Below, one piece after another: positions 7,676 to 15,176 of a stretch of 18,161 nt of DNA. The notes beneath the pieces were generated by a model. That model did no database searches. It saw nothing but the letters and a program-made list of their open reading frames with translations, and was not told the DNA's origin. This stretch comes from JBBAFB01 sp041655595 (GTDB taxonomy: Bacteria > Bacillota > DULZ01), in NCBI GenBank assembly GCA_041655595.1, contig JBBAFB010000027.1, positions 1 to 18,161 of the forward strand. The letters run 5' to 3'. Positions within the stretch are counted from its first letter, which is position 1. Every line of letters begins with the position of its first letter. The position numbers were made by a program, and so were the translations under genes.

Positions 7676-8571
7676 AGTATGCGTATTATCCCGGTTGTTC
7701 CCTTGAATCTACAGGCATAGAGTATGATATGTCCACAAGAATTGTGGCGAAACATCTGGGGATAGATTTATGGGAAATCCCCGATTGGATCTGTTGCGGC
7801 GCTTCGGCTGCTCACGGGGAAGACCCCCTGTTGGCGGTGGCACTGCCCGCCTATAATTTGTCAATTGCAGAAAAAGAGGGTTTGGATGTGGCAGTTCCTT
7901 GTGCAGCTTGTTATAACAGGATGAGGGGAGCCGAAGTAGCTGTTCAAGGCTCTAAAAAAACCCAAGAGAGGGTATCACAGGCGATAGAAGTGGATTATCA
8001 GGGGAAAACAACTACTTTCTCATTGTTGGATATTTTAGCTAACAAGGTAGACCCTGAATTAATTAAATCTCAAGTGATCAGACCTCTTACCGGGCTTAAA
8101 GTTGCCTCCTATTATGGGTGTTTATTAGTTCGACCCATCGGAATTACCGGTTTTGATGATGCGGAAAACCCGATGAGCATGGATCGGCTGATAGAAGCCT
8201 TGGGAGCTGAACCGGTTCCTTGGTCTTTTAAAACTGAATGCTGCGGTGCAGGCCACACTACTTCCTTATCTAAGGATGCAAATTTGCTTTTGCAAGACAT
8301 TTATGACGATGCTAAGCGCAATGAGGCGGATTGTTTTTCTACTGCTTGCCCCCTTTGTTTTTTAAACTTGGATATGAGGCAAAAAGGGGTAGAAAAAGTC
8401 TTTGCCAAGGAATATGATTTGCCGGTTTTTTATATTACTGAACTAATGGGGTTGGCCTTTGGCTATAGTCCCAAGGAGTTGGGTCTTCCCAAACACTTTG
8501 TGGACGGTTTGCCCTTATTAGAAGGTAAAGATTTGCTTAGACATCCTGCTACAAGGAGGGAAGAAGCGTGA
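7672..8571 (+). CDS. hdrB: Heterodisulfide reductase-like catalytic subunit HdrB
   Basis: The protein has 299 residues with two CCG domains, the hallmark of HdrB. The first has C9, C41-C42-G43, C77 and C80. The second has C150, C190-C191-G192, C226 and C229. In methanogen HdrB these two cysteine sets hold two non-cubane [4Fe-4S] clusters that reduce the disulfide. All ten cysteines are present here, so the catalytic subunit looks functional. It overlaps hdrC by 4 nt, and its own TGA overlaps the GTG start of hdrA (GTGA), so the three subunits are probably translated in a coupled way. The true substrate in this organism is not shown by the sequence. Confidence 0.93.
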   Translation: MKYAYYPGCSLESTGIEYDMSTRIVAKHLGIDLWEIPDWICCGASAAHGEDPLLAVALPAYNLSIAEKEGLDVAVPCAACYNRMRGAEVAVQGSKKTQERVSQAIEVDYQGKTTTFSLLDILANKVDPELIKSQVIRPLTGLKVASYYGCLLVRPIGITGFDDAENPMSMDRLIEALGAEPVPWSFKTECCGAGHTTSLSKDANLLLQDIYDDAKRNEADCFSTACPLCFLNLDMRQKGVEKVFAKEYDLPVFYITELMGLAFGYSPKELGLPKHFVDGLPLLEGKDLLRHPATRREEA

Positions 8572-10550
8572 AAAGAGTAGGAGTTTTTGTTTGTCACTGT
8601 GGAACGAATATTTCCGCTACAGTGGATGTTAAAAAAGTTTCAGAAGTGGCAGGAGAATGGAAAGATGTGGTCTACCACACAGACTATCTTTATATGTGTT
8701 CCGAGCCGGGGCAGGAGCTGGTCAAAAAAGCGATCAAAGAGCATGATTTAAACGGAGTAGTAGTATCCTGTTGTACTCCGAGATTGCATGAGCCAACCTT
8801 CCGTAAAGCATCCGACTCCGCGGGCATGAATCAGTTTCTGTGTGAGATTGCCAATATTAGGGAGCAATGTGCTTGGGTTCATAAGGACAAAGCAGTAGCT
8901 ACAGCAAAAGCTATTGATTTAACCCGGGCCGCAGTTGCAAAAGTTACAAAAAATGAGCCTTTAACTTTGGAAAGCATTCCGGTGGAACATCGTGCTTTGG
9001 TTATCGGCGGTGGAATTGCCGGTATGCAGGCAGCTATTGATATAGCTGATTCCGGTTATGATGTTGTCCTAGTTGAGAAGGAGCCTACCATTGGGGGAAA
9101 TATGGTTAAGCTGGATAAAACATTTCCTACCTTGGATTGCAGCGCCTGAATTAGCTCACCCAAAATGGTTGCTGTGGCACAGCATCCTCGCATTAAGTTA
9201 ATGACCTATTCAGAAGTAGAAGAGGTGGGCGGCTATGTAGGTAACTTCGAAGTTACTATCCGCAAAAAGGCGCGCTTGGTAATTGAAGATAAATGTACAG
9301 GCTGCGGCATTTGCACGGAAAAATGTCCTTCCAAGGTCCTGGAAAGTGAATTTGACTATGGTTTGGGACCTAGAAAGGCAATTTATACGCCTTTTGCCCA
9401 AGCCGTTCCCAATATACCTGTTTTGGATAAGGATAATTGTCGTTTATTCACCAGGGGACGTTGCGGTATTTGTCAAAAGATGTGCCCTGCAGATGCTATT
9501 GACTACGAACAGCAGGACCAGTTAATTACTGAAAAGTTTGGGGCTATTGTGATGGCAACAGGCTATGATCTCTTCCCCTGGGAAGAGACCTATGGTGAAT
9601 ATGGTTTTGGCAAATATAAAGATGTGATTACGGGTATGCAGTTTGAAAGAATGTCTAATGCTTCCGGTCCTACGGGGGGCCATATTCGTCGCCCTTCCGA
9701 CGGCAAAGAACCTAAAAACGTAGTTTTTATAAAATGTGTCGGTTCCAGGGATCCGGAAAAAGGAAAATCCTATTGTTCTAGGGCTTGCTGTATGTATACT
9801 GCAAAACATGCTCACCAGGTTATTGATAAGATTGAAGATTCTAAGGCCTTTGTCTTCTATATGGATGTCAGAACCCCCGGCAAAGCCTATGATGAGTTTT
9901 ATGAAAGAAGCGTTAGCGAAGGAGCAATCTATGTCCGTGGCAGGGTTTCTAAGATTTATCCCAAAGAGGATAAGCTGGTTGTCAAAGGCGAGGATACCTT
10001 ACTGGGAATGCCTTTAGAGGTTGAAGCTGATTTAGTTGTTTTGGCTACAGCCATGATTCCGGCGGAAGGGCATCAAAGCATTGCCAAAAAAGTCGGTATT
10101 TCCATGGACAAGGATGGCTGGTTCCAGGAAGCCCACCCGAAGCTTCGCCCCGTGGAAACTTTAACTGCCGGTGTTTATTTAGCCGGTGCTTGTCAGGGGC
10201 CTAAAGATATTCCTGATACCGTTAGTCAGGCAAGTGCCGCCGCCGCAAAAGTTGCAGCCCTGTTTTCACAGGAAAGAATGGCTACGGATCCCCAGGTAGC
10301 GGCTGTAAATAATGATCGCTGCTCAGGCTGCGGTTTATGTGTTCCCACTTGCCCATATAAGGCCATTACACTGGTTCCCATTCAAGAACGGGTTATGGGC
10401 AAAACCATTGAAAGATTGGTGGCCTCGGTTAACAAAGGTCTTTGTCAGGGCTGCGGTAACTGTAATGTGGCTTGTCGCTCCAGTGCGATTAATGTGAAGG
10501 GCTTTACTGATGAACAAATTTTGATGGAGGTGGATGCTCTGTGTCTGTAG
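8568..10550 (+). CDS. hdrA: Selenocysteine-containing heterodisulfide reductase flavoprotein HdrA (read through UGA at 9147-9149)
   Basis: HdrA carries the FAD that splits electrons in Hdr complexes. Read with UGA 9147-9149 as selenocysteine it is one protein of 660 residues, with Sec194 in TLDCSAUISSPKM, where other HdrA proteins have cysteine. Frame and similarity are unbroken across the UGA. In order it has an N-terminal domain with C9, C11 and CC (68-69), an FAD fold GGGIAGMQAA (147-156) and ferredoxin motifs C243/C246/C249/C253 and C299/C302/C306 with C291 upstream. A central flavin domain follows, then two more ferredoxin motifs, C585/C588/C591/C595 and C626/C629/C632/C636. The last motif ends CR instead of CP. 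The start is GTG 8568 behind AAGGAGGG, overlapping hdrB. A premature stop or sequencing error is less likely because mvhD next door shows the same pattern. Confidence 0.92.
9147..9187 (+). promoter_or_regulatory. Sec codon and candidate bacterial SECIS of hdrA
   Basis: UGA 9147-9149 is followed after 26 nt by the loop of a hairpin. TGCTGT (9170-9175) pairs with ACAGCA (9179-9184) around the loop GGC (9176-9178). GG (9167-9168) and CC (9186-9187) extend the stem past one T-T mismatch. Loop size, a G at the start of the loop and the distance all fit the published bacterial SECIS rules (loop 16-37 nt from UGA, 3-14 nt, G in the first two positions). SelB would bind it. Confidence 0.75.
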
Positions 10551-10981
10551 AACAAAAACAGGTTTCGGATTGGGAACCCAAAATTGTTGCTTTTACTTGT
10601 AATTGGTGTGCATATGCCGGTGCAGATTTAGCAGGATTAAACCGCCTCCAGTATCCTCATAATGTTAGGCTGATTAAGGTTCCCTGCTCGGGCCGGGTAA
10701 ATCCTCAGTTTGTACTAAGAGCTTTCCAAAGGGGAGCGGATGCTGTTTTGGTGTCCGGCTGACACCCCGGTGACTGTCACTATGCTAGTGGCAATTATTT
10801 CACCAGAAGGCGCTATCTACTGATGCAGAGGATGTTGGAGTTTGTTGGTATTGATCCGGAGCGTTTCCAGGCCCGCTGGGTATCCGGTTCTGAAAGCGTA
10901 AAGTTTGCAACAGTAATTGAAGAATTAACAGAACAAATTAGGCCGTTAGGCCCTAACAGGAAGTTGAGGGATGGCGAATGA
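10541..10981 (+). CDS. mvhD: Selenocysteine-containing MvhD/FlxD electron-transfer subunit (read through UGA at 10760-10762)
   Basis: MvhD (FlxD in the bacterial complex) carries a [2Fe-2S] cluster that links the input module to HdrA. Read with UGA 10760-10762 as selenocysteine it has 146 residues, a normal family length. Sec74 lies in VSGUHPGDCHY, where most homologues have cysteine. Other likely ligands are C20 and C23 (CNWC), C49 and C79. After the UGA the frame stays open for 72 codons with family sequence (YLLMQRMLEFVGI, VSGSESVKFA) and ends at TGA 10979-10981. The GTG start at 10541 follows GGAGGTG and overlaps hdrA by 10 nt. The stop overlaps flxC (ATGA). VhuD of Methanocaldococcus jannaschii is a known selenoprotein of this family. 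Confidence 0.9.
10760..10793 (+). promoter_or_regulatory. Sec codon and candidate bacterial SECIS of mvhD
   Basis: UGA 10760-10762 is followed by an 8-bp stem, TGTCACTA (10775-10782) and TAGTGGCA (10786-10793), with one G-U pair and the 3-nt loop TGC (10783-10785). The loop begins 20 nt after the UGA and has G at its second position. All of this fits the bacterial SECIS pattern. The stem lies wholly inside the coding sequence, as is required in bacteria. Confidence 0.78.
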
Positions 10982-11865
10982 ATCAACAGACTGCTAGGAT
11001 GAGAGAAATTGCTAGAGAACTATTGGAAAAGAAAGAGGTAGAAATGGTAATTGGTTGGGAAAAGGGAACCTTTTTCTACAACTCAACACCTGTCTTTATT
11101 ACAAAACCTGAGGATGCGGATAAGCTGATTTGGGATGACTATTGTGCCGTCAACTTTGCCAAGCTTTTAATGGATTATCGTTATCTGGATGGCAAAGTAG
11201 CCGTTTTCGTTAAAGGTTGCGATGCCAGAGGGGTAAATCGTTTAATTCAGGATTTGGTAATTAAAAGAGAAAAAATCTACCTGATTGGAATGCCCTGCCC
11301 TGGGATGAAAGATGCGAAAATTGCGGCAAAACTAGGTCAGGAAAAGGAAGCGGAAGTGCCATTAGAAGGTAAATGCTTATATTGTACCCATCCCAATCCT
11401 GTGATATATGATGTTTTAATTGGCGACGAAGTACCCGTTGAAATCAGAGAAGACCGCTTTGCTCGTATTAAGGAATTTGAAGAGAAAAGCTCCGATGAAA
11501 AGGCTCAGTTTTGGGCGAGCCAGTATGATCGTTGTATTCGCTGCTATGCTTGCCGTAATGTGTGTCCAGCCTGTAATTGCCGTTCCTGTGTTTTTGATCA
11601 GAACCAAGATTGGCTGGAAAGAGCCGTTGATCGCTCGGGCAACCAATTTTATGGTCTAGTGCGAGCCTTTCATGTGGCGGGGCGTTGCATTGAATGTGGG
11701 GAGTGCGAAAGGGCCTGTCCTATGGGAATCCCCATCATGCTTTTAAAGCATAAAATTTCCAAGGATATTAATGAATTGTTTGGCGAATATGAAGCCGGAT
11801 TAGATCCCGAAGGCGATTTACCTTTGGGAATGTACAAAGCCGATGATCCGGACGAATTTATGTAG
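10978..11865 (+). CDS. flxC: Iron-sulfur subunit FlxC of the Flx-Hdr complex
   Basis: This soluble 295-residue iron-sulfur protein belongs to the FlxABCD-HdrABC complex. The N-terminal half has GCDARGVNRLI (80-90) and a C133-x2-C136 pair. The C-terminal half has two [4Fe-4S] motifs: C186-x2-C189-x2-C192-x3-C196 and C237-x2-C240-x2-C243-x3-C247. The first runs on into three further cysteines, C199, C201 and C204, so seven cysteines fall in 19 residues. The ATG overlaps the mvhD stop by 4 nt. The likely role is electron wiring between FlxA/FlxB and MvhD. The FlxC name rests on motif content and gene order, and the family is poorly characterised. Confidence 0.8.
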   Translation: MNQQTARMREIARELLEKKEVEMVIGWEKGTFFYNSTPVFITKPEDADKLIWDDYCAVNFAKLLMDYRYLDGKVAVFVKGCDARGVNRLIQDLVIKREKIYLIGMPCPGMKDAKIAAKLGQEKEAEVPLEGKCLYCTHPNPVIYDVLIGDEVPVEIREDRFARIKEFEEKSSDEKAQFWASQYDRCIRCYACRNVCPACNCRSCVFDQNQDWLERAVDRSGNQFYGLVRAFHVAGRCIECGECERACPMGIPIMLLKHKISKDINELFGEYEAGLDPEGDLPLGMYKADDPDEFM

Positions 11866-11879
11866 GGAGGAGGAAAGCC

Positions 11880-12884
11880 ATGAAAAGTTTAAGTAAAGCT
11901 AATTTACCCCAGTTTTTAGAAGCTCTTAATCAAAGTTCTCAGGTATATGTACCTGTGGTTGTTGATGGCACCTCCCGGTTTATTCCTTGGGAGCAGGGTG
12001 CGGAATTGGTTTTGGATAAGAATAGTAATATTCCACCTAAGTATTTATTCTTTCCTCAAACTGAAGATTTGTATGGTTATAAAATTTATAAGCAAAGTGG
12101 GGAAAGAACAGAGTTGCCTTCGGCAATGGAGCCCTTTGTTGTTTTTGGAATTCGTCCTTGTGATGTCTATTCCTTAGAAGTCTTGGATGATATTTTTCTG
12201 ACAAAAGGGTATGAAGATGTCCATTATAAGCAAAAAAGGGAACAAGGTTTGCTTATTTCCCTGGGATGTCTGGAACCTGAAGCCACTTGCTTCTGCGAAT
12301 CCTGGGGGCTCAACCCGCTTAATGCGCCAACGGCGGATATTATGATGCTGGATGGCGGTGATCAGTTTTTATTAAAGGCTCAAACAGAAGCAGGACAGAA
12401 AGTGATAGATTCTCAAGCTGGTCTTTTAGAGGAATTTCAAGGTGAACCCCCTGTAGGTAAGCCGTGTACCTTGACTGTAGAAACAAAGGGCCTGATGGAA
12501 AGACTTCAACCCATGTTCGAGCATGCCGTTTGGGACGAAATTTCTCGTAAATGCATAAACTGCGGTACTTGTACCTACCTTTGCCCCACTTGCTACTGTT
12601 TTGATGTTTTAAATAAAACCAGGGGTGAGGAAGGAATAAAATATCGCTGTTACGATTCATGTATGTATCCCGAATATACCTTGATGGCAGGAGGCCACAA
12701 TCCGCGTCCCACTAAGAAAGAAAGGGTCAGACAAAGATTTTTGCACAAATTTCAATATATACCTGAACGCTATGAAGGGCAGATAGGCTGTGTGGGTTGT
12801 GGACGTTGCATAGTGAAATGTCCCGTTAATCTAGATATTTCCAGGGTAATTACTCGTTTGTGGGAGGTGGAAGCGGATGTGTAA
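11880..12884 (+). CDS. flxB: Iron-sulfur subunit FlxB (AsrA/sulfhydrogenase-beta-like)
   Basis: The protein has 334 residues and resembles the iron-sulfur subunits AsrA of anaerobic sulfite reductase and HydB of sulfhydrogenase. FGIRPCDVYSLEVLDDIF (89-106) is the family N-terminal motif, with cysteines C130, C137 and C139 after it. Two [4Fe-4S] motifs lie near the C-terminus: C225-x2-C228-x2-C231-x3-C235 and C304-x2-C307-x2-C310-x3-C314. AGGGAGGAGG stands before the ATG, 14 nt after the flxC stop. It is always paired with an FAD/NAD(P)H protein in these families, here flxA, which it overlaps by 8 nt. It likely takes electrons from FlxA. A sulfite reductase is unlikely because no AsrC gene is present. 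Confidence 0.83.
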   Translation: MKSLSKANLPQFLEALNQSSQVYVPVVVDGTSRFIPWEQGAELVLDKNSNIPPKYLFFPQTEDLYGYKIYKQSGERTELPSAMEPFVVFGIRPCDVYSLEVLDDIFLTKGYEDVHYKQKREQGLLISLGCLEPEATCFCESWGLNPLNAPTADIMMLDGGDQFLLKAQTEAGQKVIDSQAGLLEEFQGEPPVGKPCTLTVETKGLMERLQPMFEHAVWDEISRKCINCGTCTYLCPTCYCFDVLNKTRGEEGIKYRCYDSCMYPEYTLMAGGHNPRPTKKERVRQRFLHKFQYIPERYEGQIGCVGCGRCIVKCPVNLDISRVITRLWEVEADV

Positions 12885-13716
12885 TTGTGATGATAATCAT
12901 GGAGCTAGCCCATTGCTGCCGGTTGTTGGCAAGGTAATCAAAATCGTGGAGGAAACACCGGATGTAAAGACCTTCCATGTAACCTCCGATGAAGGGAAGC
13001 CCTTTACTCCCATGCCCGGTCAATTAGGAATGGTTTCCTTACTGCCGGTTGGGGAAGCGATGTTTTCCGTTACTACTCAAGGACCTGATCACTTGGAGTT
13101 TGCTATTAAAAAAGCTGGAACCCTTACCGGCGTTTTGCATGAAATTGAGGTGGGTCAGGCAATTGGCGTAAGGGGTCCCTATGGTAATGGTTTCCCTATT
13201 GATTTGTTTAAAGGTAAAGATATTGTGTTTATCGGTGGTGGAATTGGTCTGGCACCTGTACGCTCTATGATTAATTATTGTGTGGAAAATAGGGATAATT
13301 TTGGTAAGCTTAATATTATTTACGGGGCTCGTTCTCCCGAAGATCTTTGTTTTAAGGAAGACCTTTTTGAAAATTGGTTAAAGGTTAGGGATACTCAAGT
13401 TCACGTAACAGTGGATAAGGGAGACGATAACTGGAAGGGCAATGTGGGCTTTGTTCCAGCCTTTTTGGAGGAAATTAACCCCACCCCGGAAAACACCATA
13501 GCTTTAACCTGCGGTCCGCCGATTATGATCAAATTTGTTTTGCAAAGTCTGGCAAAAATGAATTTCCAACCGGAACAAATTGTCACTACTTTGGAAATGC
13601 GAATGAAATGTGGAGTGGGCAAATGTGGGCGCTGTAATATCGGCAGCAAATATGTTTGTCTAGACGGACCTGTTTTCACTTTAGCAGAACTAAATGAAAT
13701 GCCTAGTGAGTACTAA
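12877..13716 (+). CDS. flxA: FAD/NAD(P)H-binding subunit FlxA
   Basis: This is the 279-residue oxidoreductase subunit that should exchange electrons with NAD(P)H. A ferredoxin-reductase-like FAD domain (about 15-110) precedes a nucleotide-binding motif VFIGGGIGLAPVRS (117-130) and TCGPPIM (211-217). C245, C250, C253 and C261 near the C-terminus bind a [2Fe-2S] cluster, as in AsrB, sulfhydrogenase gamma and PyrK-type proteins. The usual FAD motif RxYS appears as MFSV (62-65). Sequence alone does not separate NADH from NADPH; Desulfovibrio FlxABCD-HdrABC is described as NADH-linked. The ATG at 12877 follows GGGAGGTGG inside flxB. It is the last gene of the operon, with a strong terminator starting at its stop codon. 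Confidence 0.87.
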   Translation: MCNCDDNHGASPLLPVVGKVIKIVEETPDVKTFHVTSDEGKPFTPMPGQLGMVSLLPVGEAMFSVTTQGPDHLEFAIKKAGTLTGVLHEIEVGQAIGVRGPYGNGFPIDLFKGKDIVFIGGGIGLAPVRSMINYCVENRDNFGKLNIIYGARSPEDLCFKEDLFENWLKVRDTQVHVTVDKGDDNWKGNVGFVPAFLEEINPTPENTIALTCGPPIMIKFVLQSLAKMNFQPEQIVTTLEMRMKCGVGKCGRCNIGSKYVCLDGPVFTLAELNEMPSEY

Positions 13717-13749
13717 TAAAAAAACCCCTTTTGGGGTTTTTTATTAGTA
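13711..13749. terminator. Strong intrinsic terminator of the hdr-flx operon
   Basis: ACCCC (13724-13728) and GGGGT (13733-13737) enclose a TTTT loop. A long A/T arm extends the stem out to TACTAAT (13711-13717) pairing with ATTAGTA (13743-13749), with one extra A as a bulge. The flxA stop codon (13714-13716) lies inside the stem. Reverse transcription would meet a similar T-run, so it may work in both directions. Confidence 0.92.
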
Positions 13750-13794
13750 GCTAAAAGCTAAAGACTAGGGGCAAGAATAAATGGAGGAATAAAG

Positions 13795-14556
13795 ATGTTT
13801 GTAGACTGCCATACTCATCCCTTAGGTCATGAAGGCGGAAAATACAGTATGAAAAAGCTAAGGCCCTTTGTAGAGTCCGGCCTGGCTAAAGGGCTGAAGG
13901 GAATTGGATTTACCGACCATGAGTGGTATAAAGATTCCTTTGATTTTAAAGTTATTGAGGAGCTTCGACGAGAATACCCGGAATTCATAATTTTAATGGG
14001 TATTGAAATTGACTATACGCCGGACAGGGAAAAGGAAATTTCGGCTATTTTATCGGAAAAACCATATGATTATGCTATTGGTTCCGTTCACGACATGGAT
14101 AGCTGGCCTTTCGATCATCCCCAGCATCAGCACAAATATGAAACGATGGATATTAATTATCTGTATGAAAGATACTTTGCTTTAGTGGAAATGATGGTTT
14201 CTTCCGGTTTATTTCAACTGGTTGGCCACTTGGATCTGGTTAAAATATTTGGCTATCGCTATCAAGGTGATTTACCGGCTTTAATTGAACCTCTTTTGCA
14301 AAAAGTCAAAGACAAAGGGATGGTTATAGAGTTAAATACTAATGGGCTTTATAAGCCGGTTAAAGAAATTTACCCATCTGTCGAACTATTAAACAGTTGT
14401 GTTGCCCATCAAATTCCTTTATGTTTAAGTTCCGATGCCCACCAAGCTAATCAAGTGGGAAGGGATTTTGATTTAGGTAAAAAAATATTGACAGATCTAG
14501 GCTGTAGGCGGGTAACGCATTTTTCTCAACGGAAGATGATTTTTACCGTTTTTTAA
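13795..14556 (+). CDS. PHP-domain phosphatase, histidinol-phosphatase (HisJ/HisK) type
   Basis: This PHP-fold metal-dependent phosphoesterase has 253 residues and all the usual metal ligands: H6-x-H8 (DCHTHPLGH), D41-H42 (FTDHEW), E71 (GIEIDYTP), H99 (GSVHDMD), H145-x-D147 (GHLDL) and D214-x-H216 (SSDAH). The pattern is that of the histidinol-phosphatase family, which makes histidinol from histidinol phosphate. No other histidine genes are nearby, so a different phosphate ester cannot be excluded, and I give no symbol. GGAGG lies about 8 nt before the ATG. It stands alone after the hdr-flx terminator, with no obvious promoter in the 45-nt gap and 189 nt before the next gene. Confidence 0.85.
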   Translation: MFVDCHTHPLGHEGGKYSMKKLRPFVESGLAKGLKGIGFTDHEWYKDSFDFKVIEELRREYPEFIILMGIEIDYTPDREKEISAILSEKPYDYAIGSVHDMDSWPFDHPQHQHKYETMDINYLYERYFALVEMMVSSGLFQLVGHLDLVKIFGYRYQGDLPALIEPLLQKVKDKGMVIELNTNGLYKPVKEIYPSVELLNSCVAHQIPLCLSSDAHQANQVGRDFDLGKKILTDLGCRRVTHFSQRKMIFTVF

Positions 14557-14745
14557 AATTTAGCAAGGGTTAACATGGGCTTTTGTTTTGTCAAAGGTTG
14601 AAACAAGTATCTTCAGCTTTAAAACCTGCTTTAAGATTTAATAAATGTAAATTCTGTTTTGTTCGAATAAAAAAATGCAGGGATTTATTTGTTTTCATAG
14701 AAGTAGTAATTTAACTCTTCAAGCTTTTTAATGGAAGGTGACGAA

Positions 14746-15105
14746 ATGTTAGTTTATGATAAAGCCCATGAATTGGCGAAAGCCCTTGCTAATTCCCAGG
14801 AATACCGCCAGTTTCTAGAAGTGAAAGAGAAATTGCAACAGGACGGTATAAATTTCAGCTTATTGGAAGACTTCAGACGTCAGCAGCTTGAGGTTCAAAT
14901 GGCAGAAATATTAGGCAGTGAAACTGATGAAAGCTTGGAAAAGTTGGAACAAACCTACAATTTGCTGTCGGGGATTCCGGTTATAAACGAATATTTAACA
15001 GCTGAATACAGACTGTCTAGGATGTTGGCTGACATACAAAAAATTGTTGGCGAAGTCGTTGGTATTTGGCTACCGGATGAGCCGCCGCTAAATTGGTTGA
15101 ATTGA
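14746..15105 (+). CDS. YlbF/YmcA/YheA-family helical protein
   Basis: This 119-residue protein, largely helical by sequence, matches the YlbF/YheA (Com_YlbF, DUF964) family. The match covers a short N-terminal helix, the segment ANSQEYRQFLEVKEKL, and the C-terminal YRLSRMLADIQKIV. YlbF and YmcA of Bacillus form a complex with YaaT that affects RNase Y, competence, biofilm formation and sporulation. The length here is closer to YheA, whose role is unknown. I start it at ATG 14746, 5 nt behind GGAAGGTG (14733-14740). An ATG 15 nt upstream at 14731 is in frame but lies before that ribosome site. The 189 nt upstream is A/T-rich, and I see no feature in it. Confidence 0.8.
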   Translation: MLVYDKAHELAKALANSQEYRQFLEVKEKLQQDGINFSLLEDFRRQQLEVQMAEILGSETDESLEKLEQTYNLLSGIPVINEYLTAEYRLSRMLADIQKIVGEVVGIWLPDEPPLNWLN

Positions 15106-15110
15106 CTTAC

Positions 15111-15139
15111 TTGACAAAATATAATTTTATTCGCATAAT
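15111..15139 (+). promoter_or_regulatory. Sigma-A promoter of the perR-like gene
   Basis: TTGACA (15111-15116) is a perfect -35 element, followed by 17 nt and CATAAT (15134-15139), one mismatch from TATAAT. Transcription should start near 15146. A palindrome, TATTA-A-TAATA (15142-15152), overlaps the start site and could be a binding site for the Fur-family product. It does not match the Bacillus PerR or Fur box exactly, so autoregulation is inferred. Confidence 0.75.
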
Positions 15140-15176
15140 TGTATTAATAATAGTAATTAAAATCAGGTGATAACTA

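Noticed and set aside
8568..10550. hdrA as two genes or a pseudogene broken by TGA at 9147.
   Set aside because: The frame continues without shift, the family motif spans the TGA, a SECIS-like hairpin follows, and mvhD shows the same pattern. A lone mutation would not produce this twice at known Sec positions.
10541..10762. mvhD as a truncated 73-residue protein.
   Set aside because: The conserved HPGDCHY motif and the normal-length C-terminus follow in frame up to the overlap with the next gene.
11880..13716. flxB-flxA as anaerobic sulfite reductase asrA-asrB.
   Set aside because: The siroheme subunit AsrC is missing and the genes sit in an operon with mvhD and hdrABC, so the Flx-type assignment fits better.
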